DNA of 64,000 bases from Mytilus edulis (lineage: Eukaryota > Mollusca > Bivalvia > Mytilida > Mytilidae): contig NC_092357.1 in assembly GCF_963676685.1 (NCBI RefSeq), forward strand, positions 63,808,797-63,872,796, written 5' to 3'. The first letter of the stretch is position 1; every line of letters starts with the position of its first letter. A program made the position numbers and the translations under genes. Positions 47,666 through 57,694 of this stretch are shown here, piece after piece. The notes under the pieces were generated by a model that had not been told where the DNA came from, did no database searches, and was given only the letters and a program-made list of their open reading frames with translations.

Positions 47666-48984
47666 TGCTTTTATCCAATGATTTGACCCTGGTTAGTAGA
47701 TATCATATGCAAATAAACAGAAAAAAACCATGTACATGCATTAAGAAAATCACGAATTACTATTGTTAATGCACACGAGCAAAACACAAGATATTGTCAT
47801 TTCTCAGTGAAAAAGGGGGAGGGTCAAACCTTCTTGAAAACAATATTGCTATTCAACTACATGTATTAAGCTAGTTAGCTACTACTCATTGCTTCTAATA
47901 TAAACAGTTTAAATGAAGGTGGCTAAGCCACAAGGGAGAAGCATTTTTCTTTTTTTGTGATAAAACTTTCAAAAATTAGATTTTTCTCTCTCAATAATAC
48001 TTATGTATTTAAATTAAATGATAACACAGTTTGAGTTAATTTTTTTGTCTTATTTCAGTTCCAGACATATCATTACTTTTAAATATGAGATGACAAACTA
48101 AAGGTTTTAAAAAGTCCTGAATAACTGGTAAGCATTTTGATTTATTAGGTAAGCTCTAAATTATTTATTTATGGTATTTGTGCAAATGAAATTACAGTCG
48201 GTATGTTAGAAATATGCTTATATGAAAACTGTTGCTATGGTCTTGCTATTAAATGAAAAGGCTTGGTTACTGATCTTTTCGACTCAACATTTCGAGTTAA
48301 ATCTTGCGGCAACTGATTCTCATGTAACACTGCAAACTCTATTTAGCACTATTTTGATCTGTCATTATTTAATCACGCCATAATACGTGTGATGTCACAA
48401 TGTTTCCTTTAATACCTCATGTGGATTTCTCACTGATAAAGGGTTTTCACTGAAATACATGTAAAAAGCCTTTTTTTCTCAAATAGAATTATGTGAATGG
48501 ACAAGTTTTGAAAATTTGCACTTCATTGCACTCTAATTACATGATAAGAATGACTTTCACAGTAGTTTTGAGGGGTTTCCACAGTATTATATACCAGATG
48601 TCCACTAGTAAGAATAGTTATTTTGGTGGTTTTTTTTTTATGAAATCTACATTTTTGCATAATGTCTCTGTCAAAATGCACTTTAAGACACAAGAAAATG
48701 TTATCGAATGCTTTAATAGGGTCTGTGTATTGTAATTTAAGGTTATCATCAGAAGTTTTGTCCTTGTTTTGACTAGTAAAGGTATACTGGAAGAAATTAA
48801 TTATACATACACGTTGTATTAAAAATAAATGAATATAGCGATAAAAGTGCCATTGCCATATAGTGCTGAAACGACTTTATTTTTTTTCAGAAATGGACAA
48901 AAATACACAGATTTATTCAGAATGTCATACCGATGAAGATCACCTAAAAATATTTGGAGAAATCAGAACTATGGATTTCAATAT

Positions 48985-49130
48985 GGGACAATACCCCTAA
49001 TGCGCCTTGAAATGAGGAACACAAAAGTCACGTGTAAACAAAAAATCTCTGTGTAGTGATATTTGACACATTTCTATGATAAACAAATGACTGAGCTGAA
49101 CCATTAGTGTTAATTTAGAAAATAAGGGAA
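48985..49130. other. No feature seen
   Basis: Sequence just beyond the break in the third unit; no match within the window was noticed. Confidence 0.3.
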
Positions 49131-50675
49131 CACAGAATAAGGCCAAAATAAAAAGATAGTATGTTTGCCCAAACGCGACCGACCCAAAATAAACCCGCCG
49201 ACTCAAATTCTTTTTTGACGTTTTTTTGAAGAATTTTTTTTTTTCGGATTTTTTTGGGGTCCGCTCCGTCATCGTACAAAACTTAATGTTTGTCGTCTTT
49301 GCGTTTGAAAGTAACTGTGAATAAGATTAAAAGAAAGCGTATAAGAGACGCAGTTAATCGATATTCGATGTTCTCTGTTTTAATCTTCTGATTTAACGAA
49401 CGTAAAGAAGTAAAACATGTGAAGTGGCACAGTTTTTTTTTACGCTGTAGTTGTCTGTACTACCAAACCCTTACCTATATGCTCAATGTTAATTTCATCG
49501 TGTTATCGAATATCTGATTAGAATATTCAGGTTGATTTGTTCAAAACCATGTGCAATCGAATATTTTCAATGTTATTCTGACAGGAAATGGATCATTTAC
49601 AATCTTGCAAGAAGATTTTGTTTTTACTGAATAAAAAGGAATTATTTCTTGATAAATTGTTGTCTTTAACTATAATCTTCCTGTATCATGTAAATTAGAT
49701 GCCCTTTTATTCAAATAGTTCAAATTTACAAGTCTCATTAGACAGGTTCAGAACGTTGCTGTTTGGGAGAATTTGATAAAACTATAATTGCTCACAGAAT
49801 CAGAAATATAATCTTAACTGAATGTAACTCCTTCTGAATAATTTATTGCAATATAAATATAAATCCTTTTTGACAAGAGAAATCTGACTTTTGTCAGAAA
49901 TATTTTTTTCACATGTGCAAAAGTAAAAACATGTTATTGACGCCATATTGGATGTTTATACAAATTTGTGAGGAAGCCTCTAGAACCATCATCCATGACC
50001 TAAAAATAAATAGTGTTCAGAAAACGTTAACTTTGTGTAATTATATTTTATCAACAAGGATTATTTTCAAAAATTAAACTTGATTATTTAAAGAAATAAA
50101 ATTATAACAAATACGTTTTTAGTTTGGAGATTCTACAGAACATGCTTTGATCTATTTATAGCCAAATTAGTTTACCTGTAATATATTTTTTTTTTTCAAA
50201 ACATAAAAAAGACACTAAGGATGATAGATAATAATTCATATAAATATTTAAGGACATTTAATCTATTTTAATAGAAATAGGATTTAAAAACTGCAAACAA
50301 ATTTAATCATTATATATTAAATCAGCTGAATTTCTTTTTTACACAAACATCGTGTTGATGCAACTGTTGAAATCACTTCATAAATCCACCAGCCCTTTCA
50401 CACAGTTAGCAATTGTCAGGGTTATAAACATCTCAGGATACAAATCATATTTAGACTAATTTATTTATAGAGGTTTTAAATTCATGGCTTTTGGTTGTCT
50501 CTACAAAGGTTTGACGGGAAAATAAAGATATACTGTTATAAGATCTTTTAATATTTTCATGCAAATTCTGATAAAAAAAAAAAAAAAAGAATTTGCCTAC
50601 CTACCTACCCACACCCAGTCATCATGGGTCGGGTTTGGGCAAACTGAAATATTTTTAATTGTGGCCTAAATGTGT
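49131..50675. mobile_element. ~1.5-kb element with inverted termini
   Basis: AGGCCAAAATAAAAA and GTTTGCCCAAACGCGACC near 49139-49180 are mirrored by GGTCGGGTTTGGGCAAAC and TTTTTAATTGTGGCCT near 50627-50667. Inside is AT-rich sequence without a transposase. The frame at 48997-49272 is not supported. Likely a non-autonomous DNA transposon; the boundaries are approximate. Confidence 0.6.
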
Positions 50676-50967
50676 AAAAACCATGGAGCTATGAAATGTG
50701 TTCAAAGTATTAAAATTTCAAAGAACTTATTGTGTTAAAATTGGGATTTTTTACCATGAGGAGCGACATCGCAAAAGGATACTCGGGGTTTGCTAAATTA
50801 CGGAAAAATGAATCACACTTCGTACCCCGAAAATTTAACCACATATGTAAAAATGTCTCAGCTTCGAAACAAGCCATCATACATATACAAGTTTACGATA
50901 TGGGCTGAGCAACAGAAGAAAACGTTACCATTACGGCCTATGGAATAACAATTGCGCATATTGCCCC
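50676..50967. other. Short unique stretch
   Basis: No gene or repeat recognised; it leads directly into minisatellite array 2. Confidence 0.3.
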
Positions 50968-53900
50968 AACTGAGTTATATCCCTCTATTCCGTAGAATGG
51001 AGTTATGTCCCTCTATCCGTAGAACTGAGTTATGTCCCTTTATTCCGTAGAACTGAGTTATGTCCCTCTATTCCGTAGAACTAAGTTATGGCCCTCTATT
51101 CCGTAGAACTGAGTTACGGCCCTCTATTCCGTAGAACGGAGTTATGTCCCTCTATCCGTAGAACTGAGTTATGTCCCTTTATTCCGTAGAACTGAGTTAT
51201 GTCCCTCTATTCCGTAGAACTAAGTTATGGCCCTCTATTCCGTAGAACTGACTTACGGCCCTCTATTCTGTAGAACGGAGTTATGGCCCTCTATTCCATA
51301 GAACTGAGTTATGGGCCTCTATTCCGTACCTTGGAGTTATGGCCCTCTATTCCGTAGAACTGAGTTATGACCCTCTATTCCGTAGAACTGAGTTATGGCC
51401 CTTTATTCTGTAGAACTGAGTTATGTCCCTCTATTCCGTAGAACTGAGTTATGTCCCTCTATTCCGTAGAACGGAGTTATGTCCCTCTATTCCGTAGAAC
51501 GGAGTAATGTCCCTCTATTCCGTAGAACTGAGTTAATATGGCCCTCTATTTCGTAGAACTGAGTTATGGCCCTCTATTCCGTAGAACTGAGTTATGTCCC
51601 TCTATTCCGTAGAACTGAGTTATGTCCCCCTATTTCGTAGAACTGAGTTATATCCCTCTATTCCGTAGAACTGAGTTATATCCCTCTATTCCGTAGAACT
51701 GAGTTATGTCCCTCTTTTCCGTAGAGATGAGTTATGGCCCTCTATGCCGTAGAACTGAGTTATATCCCTCTATTCCGTAGAACTGAGTTATGTTCCTCTA
51801 TTCCGTAGAACTGAATTATGTCCCTCTATTTCGTAGAACTGAGTTATATCCCTCTATTCCGTAGAACTGAGTTATGTCCCTCTACTCCGTAGAGCTGAGT
51901 TATGGCCCTCTATTCCGTAGAACTGAGTTATGTCCCTCTATATCGTAGAACTGAGTTATGTCCCTCTATTCCGTAGAACTGAGCTACGTCCCTCTATTCC
52001 GTAGAGCTGAGTTATGGCCCTCTATTCCGTAGAACTGAGTTATGTCCCTCTATTCCGTAGAACTGAGTTAATATGGCCCTCTATTTCGTAGAACTGAGTT
52101 ATGTCCCTCTATTTCGTAGAACTGAGTTATGTCCCTCTATTCCGTAGAACTGAGTTATGTCCCTCTATTCCGTAGAACGGAGTTATGTCCCTCTATTCCG
52201 TAGAACGGAGTTATGTCCCTCTATTCCGTAGAACTGAGTTATGTCCCTCTATTCCGTAGAACTGAGTTAATATGGCCCTCTATTTCGTAGAACTGAGTTA
52301 TGGCCCTCTATTCCGTAGAACTGAGTTATGTCCCTCTATTCCGTAGAACTGAGTTATGTCCCCCTATTTCGTAGAACTGAGTTATATCCCTCTATTCCGT
52401 AGAACTGAGTTATATCCCTCTATTCCGTAGAACTGAGTTATGTCCCTCTTTTCCGTAGAGATGAGTTATGTCCCTCTATGCCGTAGAACTGAGTTATATC
52501 CCTCTATTCCGTAGAACTGAGTTATGTTCCTCTATTCCGTAGAACTGAATTATGTCCCTCTATTTCGTAGAACTGAGTTATATCCCTCTATTCCGTAGAA
52601 CTGAGTTATGTCCCTCTACTCCGTAGAGCTGAGTTATGGCCCTCTATTCCGTAGAACTGAGTTATGTCCCTCTATATCGTAGAACTGAGTTATGTCCCTC
52701 TATTCCGTAGAACTGAGCTACGTCCCTCTATTCCGTAGAGCTGAGTTATGGCCCTCTATTCCGTAGAACTGAGTTATGTCCCTCTATTCCGTAGAACTGA
52801 GTTAATATGGCCCTCTATTTCGTAGAACTGAGTTATGTCCCTCTATTTCGTAGAACTGAGTTATGTCCCTCTATTCCGTAGAACTGAGTTATGTCCCTCT
52901 ATTCCGTAGAACTGAGTTAATATGGCCCTCTATTCCGTAGAGCTGAGTTATGCCCTTCTTTTCCGTAGAACTGAGTTATGTCCCTTTATTCCGTAAACTG
53001 AGTTATGTCCCTCTATTCCGTAGAGCTGAGTTATGGCCCTCTATTCCGTAGAACTGAGTTTTGTCCCTCTATTCCGTAGAACTGAGTTATGTTCCTCTTT
53101 TCCGTAAAACTGAGTTATGTCCCTCTATTCCGTAGAACTGAGTTATGTCCCTCTATTCCGTAGAGCTTAGTTATGTCCCTCTATTCCGTAGAACTGAGTT
53201 ATGTCCCTCTATTCCGTAGAGCTGAGTTATGTCCCTCTTTTCCGTAGAAATGAGCAATGTCCCTTTATTCCGTAGAACTGAGTCATGTCCCTGTATTCCG
53301 TAGAACTGAGTTATGTCCCTCTATTCCGTAGAACTGAGTTATGTCCCTCTATTCCGTAAACTGAGTTATGTCCCTCTATTCCGTAAAGCTGAGTTATGGC
53401 CCTCTATTCCGTCGAACTGAGTTATGGCCCTCTATTCCGTAGAACTGAGTTATGTCCCTCTATTCCGTAGAGCTGAGTTATGTCCCTCTTTTCCGTAGAA
53501 ATGAGCAATGTCCCTTTATTCCGTAGAACTGAGTCATGTTCCTCTATTCCGTAGAACTGAGTTATGACCCTCTATTCCGTAGAGCTTAGTTATGTCCCTC
53601 TATTCCGTAGAACTGAGTTATGTCCCTCTATTCCGTAGAAATGAGCAATGTCCCTTTATTCCGTAGAACTGAGTCATGTCCCTGTATTCCGTAGAACTGA
53701 GTTATGTCCCTCTATTCCGTAGAACTGAGTTATGTCCCTCTATTCCGTAAACTGAGTTATGTCCCTCTATTCCGTAGAGCTGAGTTATGGCCCTCTATTC
53801 CGTAGAACTGAGTTATGGCCCTCTATTCCGTAGAACTGAGTTATGTCCCTCTATTCCGTAGAGCTGAGTTATGTCCCTCTTTTCCGTAGAAATGAGCAAT

Positions 53901-54210
53901 GTCCCTTTATTCCGTAGAACTGAGTCATGTCCCTCTATTCCGTAGAACTGAGTTATGTCCCTCTAATCCGTAGAACTGAGTTATGTCCCTCTATTCCGTA
54001 GAGCTTAGTTATGTCCCTCTATTCCGTAGAACTGAGTTATGTCCCTCTATTCCGTAGAGCTGAGTTATGTCCCTCTTTTCCGTAGAAATGAGCAATGTCC
54101 CTTTATTCCGTAGAACTGAGTCATGTCCCTCTATTCCGTAGAACTGAGTTATGTCCCTCTATTCCATAGAACTGAGTTATGTCCCTCTATTCCGTAGAAC
54201 TGAGTTCTGT
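50968..54210. repeat. 28-bp minisatellite, array 2 (~116 copies)
   Basis: Same unit and orientation as array 1. A higher-order copy of about 730 bp is visible: GAGTTAATATGGCCC with CCCCTATTTCGTAG at 51532 recurs near 52265. Another block with GAAATGAGCAATGTCCC recurs near 53250, 53495, 53640, 53890 and 54085. Confidence 0.95.
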
Positions 54211-54560
54211 CCCTTGATAATTAGGTTTATCAAATGACAATGAATAATGTGTTAGTTTTGAACATCTTGTAGGATTTTTATTTGTGAAATAGCATTGATT
54301 CTTACTTATAAATGCTGTCATATTTGAATAGCAATGGTATTGTCAATTGGAAGATGTATATTTGTTACATAGGTAATATGTAACTAGTACAACTATTTTT
54401 GTGGCAATTAAAACAACATTAAAGATTATGAATTTAAATGTTTCACAGAGACAGCAACAGTTGACACAAGTAACAAGAGAGCTTGTTATGAAAATTTACA
54501 ACACAAACCTACTATAGAAGTAGGTTATTTTAATTTATTTTCAGTTGAAGCTAGATATGA
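54195..54560. repeat. Right part of the third family C segment
   Basis: CCCTTGATAATTAGGTTTAT, TGTCAATTGGAAGATGTATA, GAGACAGCAACAG and GAAGTAGGTTATTT match 35675-35950 and 37070-37380. It continues the segment whose left part ends at 38832. Confidence 0.8.
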
Positions 54561-54782
54561 AGTATCCAAGATATATTTCTTAATTGAAAGAAAAACAAAA
54601 ATTGTAATCTAAACTAGAACATAAACAAACTTAAAATTGTCAAAACAAACAAACAACATCATCGCTTATGGCAACACATCGATATCGTGGGTTTCCTATA
54701 AAGAAACTTTAAAACATCATGTCAGAACATCAAAATACAGGTATATTTTGCGCTAGTTGGACTAAATCTGGAATATTCATAC
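54561..54782. other. No feature seen
   Basis: AT-rich spacer. Confidence 0.3.
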
Positions 54783-54925
54783 AAAAAATAACATGTGATA
54801 TGATTGCCAATGAGACAACTGTTCACAAGAGACCAAAATGACACAGACATTAACAACTATAGGTCACCGTACGGTCTTTAACAATGAACAAATCCCATAC
54901 CGCATAGCATGTACAGTATGAAACA
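54783..54925 (+). repeat. Dispersed repeat A (partial)
   Basis: GTGATATGATTGCCAATGAG, AGACCAAAATGACACAGACA, GGTCACCGTACGGTCTTTAA, CCCATACCGCATAG. Confidence 0.8.
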
Positions 54926-54944
54926 TTCACACAGTTAAACAAAC

Positions 54945-55450
54945 CTTCAAAATCGAGATGGTCCAAAGACGAGCTGCCAGATATGTCTGTAACAGGTATT
55001 GAGCACTAGTAGACCAACAGACTTGATAAACTCATGAAACTGGCCTACACTACAGGAAAGACTGCGCGCACGATTAATACAAAATAGTTCATCAAATCGT
55101 AGCAATCCCATATATGTTTTCTCATACCATCATACATTGGAACCATGCAGCTAAAACCATAATTTCACTTTGATATACACATTTCAACCGAAGAACATAT
55201 ATATTTCCCATATACCATAACATGCATAACCAAGTGGAATTTAATGCCAGATTATGGAACATTGAAGACCTGTTGGTGACCTTCTGCTGTTGTTTTTTAT
55301 TTGGTCGGGTTGTTGTCTCTTTGACACATTCTCCATTTCCATTCTCAATTTTAGTCATTGTAACTCCAGTCAACATTAGCAGAGAACAGCTCACGCCAGC
55401 GTTCAAGTTGAGCCAACTGTACAGAAATCTTACATTTTCAGTTTTTATGT
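54945..55450 (+). pseudogene. Decayed LINE C-terminal fragment
   Basis: IEMVQRRAARYVCNRY followed by a stop is readable at 54955-55000. Further traces (LQERLRARLIQ) occur in shifted frames, and REQLTPAFKLSQ near 55382-55415 corresponds to the C-terminal RDQLTP of the copies at 44-47 kb. Repeat B interrupts it. Many stops and frameshifts. Confidence 0.65.
55240..55365 (+). repeat. Dispersed repeat B nested in the LINE remnant
   Basis: ATTGAAGACCTGTTGGTGAC, GGTCGGGTTGTTGTCTCTTT, GACACATTCTCCATTTCC match the other B copies. Confidence 0.75.
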
Positions 55451-55854
55451 TATATATGCTGTAACACCACTGTATGTTACGCGCATGTGTATCGCTTGTA
55501 CATGCCTGTACATAAAAAAATATGCATGTCTTAAGTCAGGAAGCTAATACATGGTTGTTGCTGGATCATATGTTTGTCATATTTTCGTTCGTGAATTGTC
55601 AATGAAAAAACTTAGCCATTGGGATACTTTGCTAATGGTGTAGAGAGACCATATTGCCTTAGCATATCATTACAATAGGATTATACATGCCCCTTCAATA
55701 TAAATGCAAAGTGTATGCCAATTCCTATAAGTCGAATCAACAATTTGTCCGCATATTGATAAATTATCGTGGCATGTTCAATTTAGCTTCTGTTAGTGTA
55801 CAAATGAACAAAGAGTTTTCGGTTATAACTTGAAATTATGCCATTAGTCATATT

Positions 55855-56605
55855 CTTCTTCTTCTTCTTTAGTTACAGAATACCATCAACATTTTGAAGA
55901 TTACATTCTGGCGCATATCTGATTGAGGTTGCTTTTTAAAATCAATTTCAATTTTTCTTTATTTTTAAGATTTACAATTTTTATTGAACTTTTAATTTTT
56001 TTTTTACATTTTTTTTTTTTTTTTTTAAATTAAGATAAAAACAATAGGTACATTTAGTTTAAGTGAGAAAAGGTTTTAAGGAGTACTTCATGGGTAAGTG
56101 CATCCTTAAATTTGTCTGTAGAAGTTTTGTTTGAAATTTCAGGTGGTAGTTTATTCCAGTCTTTGATTGTTTGGCTGAAGAATGAGAATTTAAAACTGTC
56201 TTTATTGCATTGGAGCTGTCTGAATGTTAATTGATGAGTAGATCTTGTTTTGGACTGGCTTTTTATCAGAATATCTTGTGATGGTATAGCAATTTCGTTA
56301 TTTATTACTTTGTTGAACATTTGTAATCTGGTTTTAAGCCTTCGTTCTTGTAGAGTTTGCCATTTCAGATTTTGAAGCATATCAGATACACTGCTGGTGT
56401 TGTGAAATCTGTTGCATGTATATCGTGCAGCTCTTCTTTGCACTTGTTCCAGTCTGTATATATTTTCTGATGTGTATGGGTCCCAAACGGTACAACAGTA
56501 TTCGAGTTTTGGTCTTACTATAGTTTGATATGCTCTTTCCTTCACTAATTTTGAACTAATTTTTAGGTTGCGTCTGACGAAAGATATTAGTTTCCCAAAT
56601 GTCAC
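55855..56605 (-). pseudogene. LINE C-terminal fragment (minus)
   Basis: The 183-codon frame at 56054-56605 reads FVRRNLKISSKLVKERAYQT, IVRPKLEYCCTVWDP, VQRRAARYTCNRFHNTSSV and LKWQTLQERRLKTRLQMFNK, ending KTFSHLN. It is clearly the same LINE lineage as 44066-44803 but divergent, so a different subfamily or an older copy. The 3' side holds an A-rich UTR and a GAAGAAGAAGAAGAAT tail (55855-55870 complement). Truncated at the RT thumb and non-functional. Confidence 0.8.
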
Positions 56606-57314
56606 AGTTTATTTTTTTTTTCACATTATTCCGATGTGAAAGTCTTTTACCGTGCAACTACTATACGGTTTTTATCCTCATTCTTGAGGGCCATACGATG
56701 ACCGTGGCCTATTATTACTTCATGTGTACTCTTATTTGTAATAATATCACGTCTTATTTTTTGCCTCCCCAAGGGATTTTTTTATCATGTGAGATTAGTT
56801 CTTATGGTGATTATTTGATTTTAATACCAAATGTTTTATGATGATTTGATTATTTAATATAGGACTTTTTTTTATTATTTGAGTTATTTTGTTTAAAAAA
56901 AAAAAATGATCATTGGCACCAGAGACATATATATGTCTCTGTTGGCACTCACCGTCGCCACATCTTCCTATATCTATATGTGATAATATTGACAGAAAAA
57001 TGTTACGACTATGTGAATACAAATTTAATTCTGTTTAAATAAATATGATATTTTTAATGCGATGACACAGCAATTAAATAGGGTAGAATTCCGAAAAAGA
57101 AGAAGAACTGAAGAAGAATATTTGGACACCCCACAAGGGGCCTCTATTTTCAGATTGAAGATATTAAACGCGGAAATTTTTAACCGGATTTTTTTATTTT
57201 TTTTTATTCTACTCAAAATATCCGGTTGATTTTCTGATTTCGGTCTGTTTTCAAGTTATACATTGTTTTGCAGGACAACGGCAATGTTATGAACAATGCA
57301 GTTTTTAACTGAAG
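56606..57314. other. Upstream region of the tubulin gene
   Basis: Contains a perfect 20-bp palindrome AGAGACATATATATGTCTCT (56921-56940) inside GGCACC...GGCACTC, a phrase I associate with mussel repeats. No promoter motif can be assigned with confidence. The short ORFs on both strands are not supported. Confidence 0.35.
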
Positions 57315-57409
57315 ATGTCAGCAGTATTTCTACATGTCGGTCAATGCGGAAACCAAATAGGAAAGGCTTTCTGGAAGAAAACATCACAAGACAAAGCTGT
57401 TCTTGAAGG
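57315..57409 (+). CDS. Divergent tubulin, exon 1 (probably zeta-tubulin)
   Basis: The ATG at 57315 opens MSAVFLHVGQCGNQIGKAFW, the N-terminal nucleotide-binding signature of tubulins (GQCGNQIG at residues 9-16). It ends at a donor GGTATAC after 31 codons plus two bases. Alpha and beta tubulins begin MREI/MREC, so this is one of the rare centriolar or basal-body tubulins. SAVFLHVGQCGNQ fits zeta best, with delta and epsilon as alternatives. Tubulins of this group are tied to centriole and cilium architecture. The exon is followed by a 5.5-kb intron filled with transposable elements. Splicing into 62904 restores a glycine codon. Confidence 0.75.
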
Positions 57410-57694
57410 GTATACAAAAATCTAGTCACTTCGGCACCTATAATAGAAAAAGTCAAATTTGCACCCCAGTACAGTCATTTCGGCACGGTTATTTTGTCTC
57501 CGAGTATTAACAACTTTTTAAATCTTGCCAGTAAACTATTGATGACCTTTTTAACTTATATTTTCTTCTCCATAAAATTTTTCAAAGGTGTCAACAGGTC
57601 AGGAATAACTACCAAATTTTGGATTATACCTCAATTGATGTATAATCCACCAATTGACATATAATGGTATAGACTAATTGATACCTATGGATAC

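Larger units (their letters stand above)
41479..48984. repeat. Tandem triplication (3599, 2672 and ~1235 bp)
   Basis: Units start with TCACGAATTACTATTG at 41479, 45078 and 47750. Units 1 and 2 each end with a LINE C-terminal fragment, its GAA tail and CATGCATTAAGAAAA. Unit 1 is longer by a 927-bp insertion. Unit 3 stops in GATTTCAATAT at about 48984. Nucleotide identity is very high (the LINE frames are identical in translation), so the event is recent or the assembly has duplicated a locus. Confidence 0.9.

Noticed and set aside
38833..54210. CRISPR-like array, because 28-bp repeats are regularly spaced
   Set aside because: Units are contiguous with no unique spacers, no cas genes occur and the genome is eukaryotic; it is a minisatellite.
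55122..55464. Small proteins on both strands
   Set aside because: They are translations of dispersed repeat B and the LINE remnant it interrupts.
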